A DNA stretch of 25,730 bases from JBBQSF01 sp038214085 (GCA_038214085.1 JBBQSF010000028.1:1-25730); one strand, 5' to 3'. Shown: positions 1-8,315, counted from the first letter of the stretch. Made by a program: numbers and translations. Notes: generated from the sequence alone by a model not told the origin.

Positions 1-2453
1 TTTTTTATTTCCTCGGCAGCATTAAAATTGCCAGAAACAGGAATAAAAAATTCAGTATTCTTGATAACAAATGAAAAGGAGTTTTCAATTTTTTCACTTG
101 TATATGAAAGTTCTGAAAGATTACAAAGTTTAATAACCACGCTGTCAAAAGCTGTATCTGGATTTTCGTTGAAATTCTTTTTTACAAAAAGTGAAATGCT
201 TTCTTTTTGTGGAATATTTTTCTGTTGCCTGATATTCCTGACTTCCATGATTACGTCAACTGCATTTTTAAATTTCTCAACTAAATCCGAATTAACCGCT
301 CCTGCAACAGGAAGCATTTCGGACATGATGCTTTTTTCGTCGTTGTTGTCGCTGAGTGTATGCCACAATTCTTCAGTAATAAAAGGCATAAACGGATGCA
401 AAATGCGAAGTAATTTTTCAAAAACAGCAAGAGTTGCGTCAAAAGTAAGTTTATCAATAGGCTGCTGATAGGCAGGTTTAATCATTTCGAGGTACCATGA
501 ACAGAAATCATCCCACACCAGTTTGTATACCGACATCAGCGCATCGGACACGCGATACTTTTCAAAATGTTCGTTAATCACTGAAATTTCCTCATTCAAA
601 CGAGCCTCAAACCATTGAATAGCAATTTTAGATGCATCAGGCTGCGCAATGGTTGCATCAATATCCCAACCTTTTATCAAACGGAAAGCATTCCACAATT
701 TGTTGCAGAAATTTCTTCCTTGTTCACACAAGCCTTCATCAAACAAAAGATCGTTTCCTGCTGGCGACGAAAACAACATTCCGATACGCACACCATCGGC
801 ACTGTGTTTTTCGATTAGATCAAGCGGATCGGGCGAATTGCCAAGCGATTTCGACATTTTTCTTCCCTGCTTGTCTCGAACAATTCCCGTAAGGTAAACA
901 TTGTGGAAAGGCACTTCTTTCCTGTATTCCAGACCTGCCATGATCATTCGAGCCACCCAAAAGAATAAAATTTCAGGCGCAGTAATCAAATCATTGGTAG
1001 GATAATAATATTTTATATCGTCGTTGTCGGGTTTGTTAATTCCATCGAACACTGAAATCGGCCACAGCCAAGAAGAAAACCATGTATCAAGAACATCCTC
1101 ATCCTGTTTCAAATCTTTAAGTTCGAAATCAGAATTATATTTAGTTTTTGCAATTGTCAGCGCTTCTTCCGGAGTTGTTGCCACAACAACATTTCCATCA
1201 GGCAGATAAAACGCTGGAATTCTTTGCCCCCACCACAACTGGCGAGAAATGCACCAATCCTTCACATTTTCCATCCAATGGCGGTAAGTATTTTTAAACT
1301 TTGCCGGATGAAATTTTATGGTATCATTCATTACTACTTCAAGCGCAGGAACAGCCATATCGGTCATTTTCAAAAACCACTGAATTGATAGCTTTGGTTC
1401 AATCACTTCATCCGTACGTTCAGAAAAACCAACTTTATTTACAATTTCTTCAATTTTTACGAGATGGCCTTTCTCTTCAAGTTCCTTAACAATTTTTTTG
1501 CGAACTATGAAACGATCTTCACCAACATACAATTGTGCTTTTTCGTTCAGTGTTCCATTGTCGTTGAAAATATCAATGCTTTCAAGATGGTGTTTCAGCC
1601 CCAGCATATTGTCGTTGATATCGTGTGCAGGAGTTACTTTAAGTGCACCTGTTCCAAATTCGCGTTCAACATATTCATCGTATATCAAGGGAACCGAGCG
1701 ATTGATCAAGGGAACTAAAATTCTTTTTCCTGCAAGATTTTTATATCGTTCATCATCGGGATGTACACAAACAGCAGTATCGCCAAGAATTGTTTCAGGA
1801 CGGGTAGTTGCAATGCTTATCCACTCATCATTTGTATTTTCAATTTTATAACGCAGATAATACAATTTTGAATTTACTTCTTTAAAAACAACTTCTTCGT
1901 CGGACAATGCTGTAAGTGCTTTCGGATCCCAGTTTACCATACGAACACCGCGATAAATAAGGCCTTTGTTGTACATATCAACAAAAACACGAATTACAGA
2001 ATCAGACAATTCCTTATCCATTGTAAACCGAGTACGGCTCCAATCGCAGGAAGCACCTAGTTTTTTAAGCTGTTCGAGAATAATACCGCCATGTTTTTCT
2101 TTCCATTCCCATGCATGTTTTAAAAATTCATCGCGGGTAAGATCGGATTTTTTTATTCCTTCTTCTTTCAGTTTATTTACAACCCTTGCTTCTGTAGCAA
2201 TTGAAGCATGATCAGTTCCAGGAAGCCATAAAGCATTTTTGCCAAGCATTCTGGCTCTTCTCACAAGTATATCCTGAATGGTATTGTTGAGCATGTGGCC
2301 CATGTGCAAAACACCGGTAACATTGGGCGGTGGTATTACAATACAATAAGGTTCACGGCTATCGGGCTGTGAGCGAAAAAGTCCTTTTTCCATCCAGAAT
2401 GAATACCATTTGTCTTCTACTTCTTTAGGACTATATTTGGTTGAAAGTTCCAT
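1..2453 (-). CDS. valS: Valine--tRNA ligase (ValRS), C-terminus beyond the left edge
   Basis: Cytoplasmic class I aminoacyl-tRNA synthetase that charges tRNA-Val with valine. About 817 codons are visible from an ATG at 2453-2451; the reading frame stays open to base 1, so the C-terminal tail (usually a coiled-coil arm) is outside the window. The class I signature HMGH lies at residues 50-53 after PPPNVTGVL, and KMSKS at 532-536. The CP1 editing-domain motif TTRPETILGDTAV and the segment DVLDTWFSSWLWP are both present. The anticodon-binding region contains WDDFCSWYLEMIKPAY. It is divergent from the histidine kinase gene, with 105 bp between the starts carrying back-to-back promoters. Nothing in the visible part is abnormal. 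The choice of ValRS over IleRS or LeuRS rests on PPPNVTG and TTRPETILGDTAV. Confidence 0.97.
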   Translation of the reverse strand, partial: MELSTKYSPKEVEDKWYSFWMEKGLFRSQPDSREPYCIVIPPPNVTGVLHMGHMLNNTIQDILVRRARMLGKNALWLPGTDHASIATEARVVNKLKEEGIKKSDLTRDEFLKHAWEWKEKHGGIILEQLKKLGASCDWSRTRFTMDKELSDSVIRVFVDMYNKGLIYRGVRMVNWDPKALTALSDEEVVFKEVNSKLYYLRYKIENTNDEWISIATTRPETILGDTAVCVHPDDERYKNLAGKRILVPLINRSVPLIYDEYVEREFGTGALKVTPAHDINDNMLGLKHHLESIDIFNDNGTLNEKAQLYVGEDRFIVRKKIVKELEEKGHLVKIEEIVNKVGFSERTDEVIEPKLSIQWFLKMTDMAVPALEVVMNDTIKFHPAKFKNTYRHWMENVKDWCISRQLWWGQRIPAFYLPDGNVVVATTPEEALTIAKTKYNSDFELKDLKQDEDVLDTWFSSWLWPISVFDGINKPDNDDIKYYYPTNDLITAPEILFFWVARMIMAGLEYRKEVPFHNVYLTGIVRDKQGRKMSKSLGNSPDPLDLIEKHSADGVRIGMLFSSPAGNDLLFDEGLCEQGRNFCNKLWNAFRLIKGWDIDATIAQPDASKIAIQWFEARLNEEISVINEHFEKYRVSDALMSVYKLVWDDFCSWYLEMIKPAYQQPIDKLTFDATLAVFEKLLRILHPFMPFITEELWHTLSDNNDEKSIMSEMLPVAGAVNSDLVEKFKNAVDVIMEVRNIRQQKNIPQKESISLFVKKNFNENPDTAFDSVVIKLCNLSELSYTSEKIENSFSFVIKNTEFFIPVSGNFNAAEEIK

Positions 2454-2475
2454 GATTAAAAAAAAATAATTCATG

Positions 2476-2507
2476 CAAAAATAACAAATCCAAAATACTT
2501 TCAGCAA
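2476..2507 (-). promoter_or_regulatory. Putative valS promoter (Bacteroidetes type)
   Basis: On the minus strand the box TATTTTTG (plus bases 2476-2483) fits the Bacteroidetes -7 consensus TAnnTTTG. A TTG (plus 2505-2507) lies 21 bp upstream as a possible -33 element. The predicted start of transcription is 15-20 nt before the valS ATG. It is inferred from consensus only and its spacing is slightly long. Confidence 0.45.
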
Positions 2508-2511
2508 CCTC

Positions 2512-2542
2512 TTGGCATTGAAACATAATTATTTTATATTTG
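2512..2542 (+). promoter_or_regulatory. Putative promoter of the histidine kinase/TPR operon
   Basis: TTGG at 2512-2515 and TATATTTG at 2535-2542 match the Bacteroidetes -33 and -7 elements with 19-20 bp between them. The ATG of the kinase gene is 16 bp further on, so the leader would be only about 10 nt. The arrangement closely resembles those before the genes at 8396, 12027 and 19947, which strengthens the call. Confidence 0.6.
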
Positions 2543-2558
2543 TAGCAAATAATTCCAA

Positions 2559-3710
2559 ATGAAATCAGAATTCCCGTCCAAATTCCTTTCTTCTGAGCGC
2601 TCGGACAAAGTGGAGATTCAAAATTCATTTAAAATCTTCCAGAAACTGCCATTTCTCCAAGTTGTGATTGATGCCATTTCTAGCATTGCCATGATAATCG
2701 ACAAAAACAGGCAAATTATCTTTGTTAACAAAAAACTAATTGACGTAATTGGAGTTTCAAATTTGGATGAAATACTTGGCTTGAGGCCTGGCGAATTGCT
2801 TAGTTGCAAACATTCAATAAACAAATTTGGTGGATGCGGAACCGCTGAAGCTTGTAAGTATTGCGGTGCAGCTATAAGCATTAAGCAAAGTATTGAGCAA
2901 GCTATTGTTTCGGAAAATGAATGCCGCATCAGTATTGAAAAAAAAGGAAAAGCAACCAACCTCGATTTACTTGTAACAGCTACACCGATAAAACTTGAAA
3001 ACGAATTATACTTTATATTGTCCATAGCTGATATCAGTAATGAAAAACGACGCAAAGTTCTGGAGCGCGTTTTTTTTCACGACGTAGTTAATACTGCCGG
3101 AGGATTAAAAGGATTGCTTGGATTTCTGAATGAAGATCCCAGCAGTAAAGATTCTCTGGATTTAATATCAATGGCATCGCAATCAGCAAATCAACTCCTT
3201 GAGGAAATTCTGATGCAGCGGACTCTTGTTGCTGCCGAAAATGGTGAGCTGCCCGTAAATAAAGCAAAAACAAATCCACTAGATATTATTTCAGAAGTCC
3301 GCGACCTGATGTCGAAACACGACGTTGCAAGAGGAATCGCAATTGATATAAAAGCAGATAATAAGTGCAGTTTATTCATTACTGATCCCGTTATATTGCG
3401 GCGAGTACTTACTAATTTATTAAAAAACGCCTTGGAAGCTTCAACTATTGAAGAATCTGTTTCAATAGGTTTTAATTGTAATGACGAGCAAATAAATTTT
3501 TTTGTGCATAACAATAGTGTTCTTTCAGAGAAGGTAAAAATGCAAATATTCCAACGTTCTTTCTCAACAAAAGGTGACAATAGAGGAATTGGCACATACA
3601 GTATTAAATTGCTCACAGAAAATTATCTGGGAGGAAAGGTTAGTTTTTCGAGCGATAAAATAAATGGCACTATTTTCAATGTTTCTATACTGATAAGTCC
3701 TGAGAATTAA
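2559..3710 (+). CDS. Soluble PAS-domain sensor histidine kinase with a four-cysteine motif
   Basis: Cytosolic sensor kinase of 383 residues without membrane segments. A PAS domain (about 30-160) contains an inserted cysteine cluster: C83, C93 (GGCG), C99 and C102 (CKYCG). The H-box is ERVFFHDVVNTAGGLKGL with the predicted phospho-acceptor H174. The N-box is NLLKNALEAS (N286, N290). The final ATP-lid segment reads FSTKGDNRGIGTYSIKLL. The usual DxGxG box is replaced by VHNNSVLSEKV (316-326). From memory, the cysteine cluster plus FHDxxNTAGG plus FSTKG-RGxGTYS combination marks a recognisable subfamily of PAS kinases in Bacteroidetes and Deltaproteobacteria; I do not know its signal. No response regulator is adjacent. 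The downstream TPR gene begins 5 bp after the stop, so the two are almost certainly co-transcribed. The cysteines could bind a metal or Fe-S cluster or act as a redox switch; this is inference. Confidence 0.88.
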   Translation: MKSEFPSKFLSSERSDKVEIQNSFKIFQKLPFLQVVIDAISSIAMIIDKNRQIIFVNKKLIDVIGVSNLDEILGLRPGELLSCKHSINKFGGCGTAEACKYCGAAISIKQSIEQAIVSENECRISIEKKGKATNLDLLVTATPIKLENELYFILSIADISNEKRRKVLERVFFHDVVNTAGGLKGLLGFLNEDPSSKDSLDLISMASQSANQLLEEILMQRTLVAAENGELPVNKAKTNPLDIISEVRDLMSKHDVARGIAIDIKADNKCSLFITDPVILRRVLTNLLKNALEASTIEESVSIGFNCNDEQINFFVHNNSVLSEKVKMQIFQRSFSTKGDNRGIGTYSIKLLTENYLGGKVSFSSDKINGTIFNVSILISPEN

Positions 3711-3715
3711 TACAG

Positions 3716-5083
3716 ATGCGAAAAGTTCAATTTATATATATCCTTCTGTTTCTTTCATTGAATACTTATTCAGAAAACACACCTGATAGTTTGTGTTCTC
3801 TTTTGAAATCCGCATCCGACAAAGAAAAAATTTCATTACTCAACCAGTTAAATGTTTATTATAGGAGCAACGACTGCAAAACTGCATTAAAATATTCAGA
3901 TGCAGCGTTTAAAATTTCCACATCTTTAAATGATCTTTCTGGCGCAGGCATATCGCTAAAAAATTCGGCACTGGCATATTATTTTACTGGTGAATACGAT
4001 AGTGCAGTTGTAATTTCAAATAAGGCACTCAACTATTTTAAAAAAGCAAATGACACCATAGGAATGTCGGCATGTTTCAACAATCTTGGCATTTTTTATA
4101 AAGATCTTGGGAATTATCAAAATGCATTAATTAACTACAATTTATCTCTTGCAATTGACACTAAGAGAAGTGATAAACCAGGAATGGCAAGCACATTAAG
4201 TAATATTGGAGAATTGTATCACTTGATGGGAAATTACATTCTTGCATTAAATTATTACAATTTATCACTGAATCTTGAAAAGGAAACAGATAATTCAGAA
4301 GGTATCGGTGAATGTTACATCAATATTGGTGCACTTTACGAGGAGAACATACAATATGAAAAAGCATTAACATATTATGAAAAGGCTTCTTTGATTTTTG
4401 CAAAATCGAACAACTTACAACGTATTGGAATCTGCCTGAACAATATTGGTGTAGTGCATTATAGTCTAAATCAGTATTCTAAAGCAAAAACTTTTTTTGA
4501 AAAATCTTTAGCAGTCCGAATTAAAATTGATGACAAATCAGGAATTGCCAGTTGTTATGAAAACATTGGAAAAGTTTATGATTCACAGGGAAAAACAAAT
4601 GAGGCTCTCGATTATTTTTTTAAATCAATACAACTCAACCTTGAAACTGGAAACAAACGTAAAGCTGCATCAACATTAACATCTAAAGGCATTTCGCTTT
4701 TTAAACAAAATGATTTTTTTAAAGCCATTGATTTTTTCCTGAACAGCCTAGAAATTGCTTTGAGTATTCCTGCTTATCCCGAAATTAAAGAAAATTACAA
4801 ATATCTTTCGGAAGCATATTCCAAAACTGAAGACTTTGAAAATGCATACATTTACAGAACAAGATATTCAAACCTATCGGACAGTCTTTCAAAACAGTTG
4901 ATTGTTTCTTTCAAAAAGCCTATTAATTCAGACTCAACAGATGCATTTGTAAAATACAGCGATATACATAAGAAAAAATCAACATCCAGTAATTGGATTT
5001 TATCTTCCAGTATAGTTACAATTTTTATAATTCTTATGGCTGCTGCTAGAAGGAGAAGGAGAAAAAAAATCAGCAACAATTAA
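3716..5083 (+). CDS. Exported TPR protein with a C-terminal transmembrane anchor
   Basis: The 455-residue product opens with a hydrophobic signal-like segment (RKVQFIYILLFLSLNTYS, about residues 2-19). It then carries about eight or nine tetratricopeptide repeats with a period near 40 residues, seen in recurring patterns such as GIGECYINIGALYEE and ALTYYEKAS. One hydrophobic helix (about 427-444) is followed by a basic tail (R445-R449, K450-K451). The expected topology is a periplasmic TPR domain, one inner-membrane helix and a cytosolic tail of about 11 residues. In Bacteroidetes this layout normally continues into a histidine kinase, LytTR or LuxR-type output domain, but here the gene ends right after the helix. 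It lies 5 bp behind a soluble histidine kinase, which suggests a shared pathway. The stop codon directly abuts the stop codon of the convergent gene at 5084. The TPR ligand is unknown. Confidence 0.85.
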   Translation: MRKVQFIYILLFLSLNTYSENTPDSLCSLLKSASDKEKISLLNQLNVYYRSNDCKTALKYSDAAFKISTSLNDLSGAGISLKNSALAYYFTGEYDSAVVISNKALNYFKKANDTIGMSACFNNLGIFYKDLGNYQNALINYNLSLAIDTKRSDKPGMASTLSNIGELYHLMGNYILALNYYNLSLNLEKETDNSEGIGECYINIGALYEENIQYEKALTYYEKASLIFAKSNNLQRIGICLNNIGVVHYSLNQYSKAKTFFEKSLAVRIKIDDKSGIASCYENIGKVYDSQGKTNEALDYFFKSIQLNLETGNKRKAASTLTSKGISLFKQNDFFKAIDFFLNSLEIALSIPAYPEIKENYKYLSEAYSKTEDFENAYIYRTRYSNLSDSLSKQLIVSFKKPINSDSTDAFVKYSDIHKKKSTSSNWILSSSIVTIFIILMAAARRRRRKKISNN

Positions 5084-5977
5084 CTATTGCATTTTTATCT
5101 CAACTCTTCGGTTTTTCTTTTTTCCCACTTCAGTAATGTTTTCTGCAACAGGATTAAGTGGTCCGTAACCCTTATAGGAAAGTCTTGATGCTTCAATTCC
5201 TTTTCCTAAAAAGTAATCATAAACAGACTTGGCTCTTTTCTCTGAAATCAAAGTATTGGCTTCCACAGTACCTGAATTATCAGTATAACCACCTATTTCA
5301 ATTTTTAATGTTGGCGTAGTTTTTAATGCAGCAACAATACTGTCGAGTTGAGCGAATGAACTTTCTTTTAAAGTGATGCTGCCAGAATCAAAAATAACTT
5401 TATCTAAAATATAAGCTTCTTTTGATTTGTCATTTGTTGATATTGCTGTAATTGAAGAAACGAATGATTTTCGGAAAGCTTCATATTCTTCAGTCGAATA
5501 TTTATCAGAACCTATCCAGCTTAAAGCGGGCTCAAGATCGGTGGGAGAAAGGTAGCTTTGAATCAAAGTGATGAGATTCATTTTTTCATCTAGAAATACC
5601 ATGGAAGGATACCCCATTTGACCTTTGAGTAGGGAACTGGCCAACTGATGTGCTGAGCGGTATCCGGTTGGATTTGGATTTACAAAAGTGAAACCATTGT
5701 ACACAACTGTATCCTTACGTTCGGCATCAAGTTTTACAGCGTAAAAATACTGGTTCATGAGTTTGATAACAACAGGATTGCTAAACGTATTCTTGTCGAG
5801 AGTTTTACACCAGCCACACCATTCGGTATAAACATCAATAAAAACCTTTTTTGGATTTTCCTTGTTCAGTAAAACAGCTTCTTCAAAGCTATACCATTTA
5901 ATTTTTTCATTTGTTTGCGCTTCGATATTACTAAAAATCAAAACCCACAAACATAGCAGTAAAACTATTTTTTTCAT
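5084..5977 (-). CDS. Periplasmic thioredoxin-fold protein fused to an OmpA C-terminal (peptidoglycan-binding) domain
   Basis: The 297-residue protein has a signal peptide (about 1-20, ending SNIEA). A thioredoxin-like domain (about 25-155) follows, with a WCGWC redox centre (C54, C57) and a probable cis-proline at GYP (P124). The C-terminal part (about 190-297) is an OmpA/MotB-like domain with TDNSG and the ending KNRRVEIKM. D233 and R248 are spaced exactly like the diaminopimelate-binding Asp/Arg pair of OmpA proteins. The product is therefore likely a thiol oxidoreductase or thiol reductant held on peptidoglycan. There is no lipobox. The start is 38 bp behind the stop of the POT transporter gene on the same strand, so co-transcription is possible. 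Domain calls are firm; the redox direction and substrates are not known. Confidence 0.88.
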   Translation of the reverse strand: MKKIVLLLCLWVLIFSNIEAQTNEKIKWYSFEEAVLLNKENPKKVFIDVYTEWCGWCKTLDKNTFSNPVVIKLMNQYFYAVKLDAERKDTVVYNGFTFVNPNPTGYRSAHQLASSLLKGQMGYPSMVFLDEKMNLITLIQSYLSPTDLEPALSWIGSDKYSTEEYEAFRKSFVSSITAISTNDKSKEAYILDKVIFDSGSITLKESSFAQLDSIVAALKTTPTLKIEIGGYTDNSGTVEANTLISEKRAKSVYDYFLGKGIEASRLSYKGYGPLNPVAENITEVGKKKNRRVEIKMQ

Positions 5978-6015
5978 ATCAACACAATAAAAAAATTATC
6001 TAAATCATTCCAACA

Positions 6016-7371
6016 TTAATCATTTCCATGCATCATTTTAACCAGCCATTTAGACAACAGAATAACAATTAGACCCAAAATAACAATAAAAATTGCGATG
6101 CTTGCAAATATGGTATAAGGTCCGAGTTTTTCAACTATCGATACAAATACTCCGCTCAGAAAGTTTGCAATGGCGCTGCTCAAAAACCAGATACCCATAA
6201 ACATAGAAGAAAAACGAGCAGGTGCTAATTTTGTAACCATTGATAAACCAATAGGCGAAAGGCAGAGCTCTCCAATTGTGTGAAACAGATAAGTTAAAAT
6301 AATCCACCATAAACTTGCTTTAACAGTAATGTCTGAATTGTCGCCACCACGCTGCATTACAGCTCCAACCATGAACACAAAACCAATTCCCAGAGCTATC
6401 ATACCCAATCCCATTTTAACAGGTGTAGAAGGATTCTTCTTTATTTTGGCAAGAGCCACCCAAATAGCAGCAAAAACAGAACCCAGTATAACAATAAATA
6501 TAGGATTAATTGCCTGAAACCATGAAGTTGGCATTTCCCAGCCGAATATGGTTTTGTTTACGAAAGTATCAGTATAAAGATTTAACGTTGTACCCGCTTG
6601 TTCAAATCCGGTCCAGAAAAATGTCACAAAAAGCAGAAGAATCACAATAACCCAAATCCTGTCTTTTTCCACTTTTGTTAATGGTCTTTTTTCCATATCA
6701 GCATTTGCTTTTTGTTTGTGAACAGGGTATTTTCCAATTTCGCCCAAAAAGCGTTCTGCTGCAATCATGTATACTATGAGTCCGAACATCATGGCAAAGC
6801 CAGCAATCATAAATCCATAGCGGAAACCATAAGTTTCTCCAAAATAGCCACAAATCAGTGGTGCAAAGAATGCTCCTCCATTAAAAAGCATATAATATAA
6901 CGTGAAACCGCTATCGCGGCGCTTATCTCCTTGCACATACAAATCACCGATCATGGATGGTGCACTGGGCTTGAAAAATCCATTTCCAAAGGCCAGCAGA
7001 ACCAATCCAACAATAAACGAAGTAAAATTAACATCAGCAGCAAGGGTAAAATGCCCAAACATAATAAGAAAACCTCCTATTACCACAGATTTGCGTTTGC
7101 CGAAGAATTTGTCGGCTAAAAATCCGCCAAGTAATGGCAAAAGATAACACATACTTGTAAATGTGCCATAAATAAAACCTGCATCAGATTTTGTAAGGCT
7201 AAGCCCACCAAGATGAGATTTTTTATTTAATGGGTTTAAAATATCATTCGCCATGTACAATATCAAAAACGCACGCATTCCATAGTAACTGAAGCGTTCC
7301 CATATCGAAGTGAATGATAAAAGCCAAAGACCTTTAGGCTGTTTTAATGATTCCGTTTGAACTTCTGTCAT
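6016..7371 (-). CDS. POT/PTR-family (MFS) peptide transporter
   Basis: Polytopic inner-membrane protein of 451 residues, in the usual size range for bacterial POT carriers that import di- and tripeptides with protons. Family marks include WERFSYYGMRAFL in helix 1, the PTR2-type stretch FWTGFEQAGTTLNLY around the middle, and GELCLSPIGLSMV in a late helix, all retaining their glutamates. The hallmark helix-1 motif ExxER reads SIWER here: residue 22 is serine where the first glutamate is expected, while E25 and R26 are kept. That position takes part in proton coupling in studied members, so coupling or substrate may differ. The next gene on this strand is the thioredoxin-OmpA fusion, 38 bp away. 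Membership of the family is firm; the substrate is inferred. Confidence 0.92.
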   Translation of the reverse strand: MTEVQTESLKQPKGLWLLSFTSIWERFSYYGMRAFLILYMANDILNPLNKKSHLGGLSLTKSDAGFIYGTFTSMCYLLPLLGGFLADKFFGKRKSVVIGGFLIMFGHFTLAADVNFTSFIVGLVLLAFGNGFFKPSAPSMIGDLYVQGDKRRDSGFTLYYMLFNGGAFFAPLICGYFGETYGFRYGFMIAGFAMMFGLIVYMIAAERFLGEIGKYPVHKQKANADMEKRPLTKVEKDRIWVIVILLLFVTFFWTGFEQAGTTLNLYTDTFVNKTIFGWEMPTSWFQAINPIFIVILGSVFAAIWVALAKIKKNPSTPVKMGLGMIALGIGFVFMVGAVMQRGGDNSDITVKASLWWIILTYLFHTIGELCLSPIGLSMVTKLAPARFSSMFMGIWFLSSAIANFLSGVFVSIVEKLGPYTIFASIAIFIVILGLIVILLSKWLVKMMHGND

Positions 7372-7493
7372 AATTATTTTTATTTGAGATTGCTAAAATA
7401 TAAAATTGTTTGTTCCGTGCCCGAAGTTTTCGACAAGTTCTTAAATTATTTTTTGGCACATTGTTTGGTTTGGAAAGAAAACAAAATAATTAT

Positions 7494-7499
7494 AGGAGG
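7494..7499 (+). promoter_or_regulatory. Strong Shine-Dalgarno sequence (AGGAGG)
   Basis: A perfect AGGAGG sits 8 bases before the ATG at 7508. Other genes in this window lack such a site, as is normal for Bacteroidetes, so this fixes the start and may mark high expression. Confidence 0.75.
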
Positions 7500-7507
7500 A
7501 CAAAGTC

Positions 7508-8278
7508 ATGAAAAAAGTAATTTTTACCCTGCTATTAAGTCTAATTCTTTCAGGAGCTTATGCGTTCCGGGGATCTTCAGAACTTAATTTAAAACTTTAC
7601 GATAATTCAATGTTTTACGTTGTGCTTGATAATGTTACGTTCAATCTCAACAAACAAGCATACACATTCAACGAGCTTATACCCGGAAACCATTTTCTTA
7701 CTGTAGTTAAAGTTAAACCTTATATGAGCAGCTATGGTTACAGCTTTCAGTCCAATACAGTATTTGCAGGTTACATTTACATTCCTGGTAATAAAAAAAT
7801 ATTTTCAATGATTAACAGTTTTGGTAAATTTATAATAATTGGATCAAGTCCGTATCTGGGCGCTGATGATACTCCAGTAAACTATGAACCAACCGGATAT
7901 TTTAATCCAGCTCCAGGATATGAAGAATTTTACTATGAAAATGACGAAACTCAGCTATACAATTATCCAGCAGTTACTTACAATTATTCACCCGTAATTT
8001 CAGCCGGAAGTTTTTCTGCACTCATGAGTACCATCAGCAGCTCTAGCTTCGACAGTTCAAAACAAAATTTAGCAAAACAAGCCATTGCAAGCAACTGGTT
8101 TACTTCTGCACAGATTTGTGAAATGCTTAAACTGTTCACTTTCGAATCGAGTAAATTGGCTGTTGCCAAAGCTGCTTATGAAAAAGCCATAGACAAATCT
8201 AATTATTTTATGGTAAACAATGTGTTTACATTCGAAAGCAGTATCGAAGAGTTATCTGCTTACATCGCAGCCAAATAA
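7508..8278 (+). CDS. Secreted DUF4476-domain protein
   Basis: The 256-residue product starts with a clear signal peptide (KKVIFTLLLSLILSGAYA). The middle part is rich in Tyr and Asn (about 50-160) and resembles beta-sheet material of PEGA-like or envelope proteins. The C-terminal 90 residues match my recollection of DUF4476: repeated helices with SFDSSKQNLAKQAI, WFTSAQICEMLKLFTFESSKLAVAKAAYEKAID and a final FTFESSIEELSAYI. The family is common in Bacteroidetes and has no established function. The gene stands alone, with a strong Shine-Dalgarno sequence before it and a hairpin terminator about 40 bp after it, so it is probably a single-gene transcript. Export is well supported; the final location (periplasm or surface) is not. 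Confidence 0.82.
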   Translation: MKKVIFTLLLSLILSGAYAFRGSSELNLKLYDNSMFYVVLDNVTFNLNKQAYTFNELIPGNHFLTVVKVKPYMSSYGYSFQSNTVFAGYIYIPGNKKIFSMINSFGKFIIIGSSPYLGADDTPVNYEPTGYFNPAPGYEEFYYENDETQLYNYPAVTYNYSPVISAGSFSALMSTISSSSFDSSKQNLAKQAIASNWFTSAQICEMLKLFTFESSKLAVAKAAYEKAIDKSNYFMVNNVFTFESSIEELSAYIAAK

Positions 8279-8315
8279 TCCATATATACACAGTCCTTCC
8301 TAAACTGTGCCGCCT

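Noticed and set aside
28..2211. Several plus-strand open frames of 60-146 codons at the left end
   Set aside because: All lie antisense to valS, which is supported by HMGH, KMSKS and editing-domain motifs.
5061..5069. A-run near the end of the TPR gene as a phase-variable or frameshift site joining it to an output domain
   Set aside because: Shifted frames only read into antisense of the convergent thioredoxin-OmpA gene; there is no downstream kinase or regulator domain to restore.
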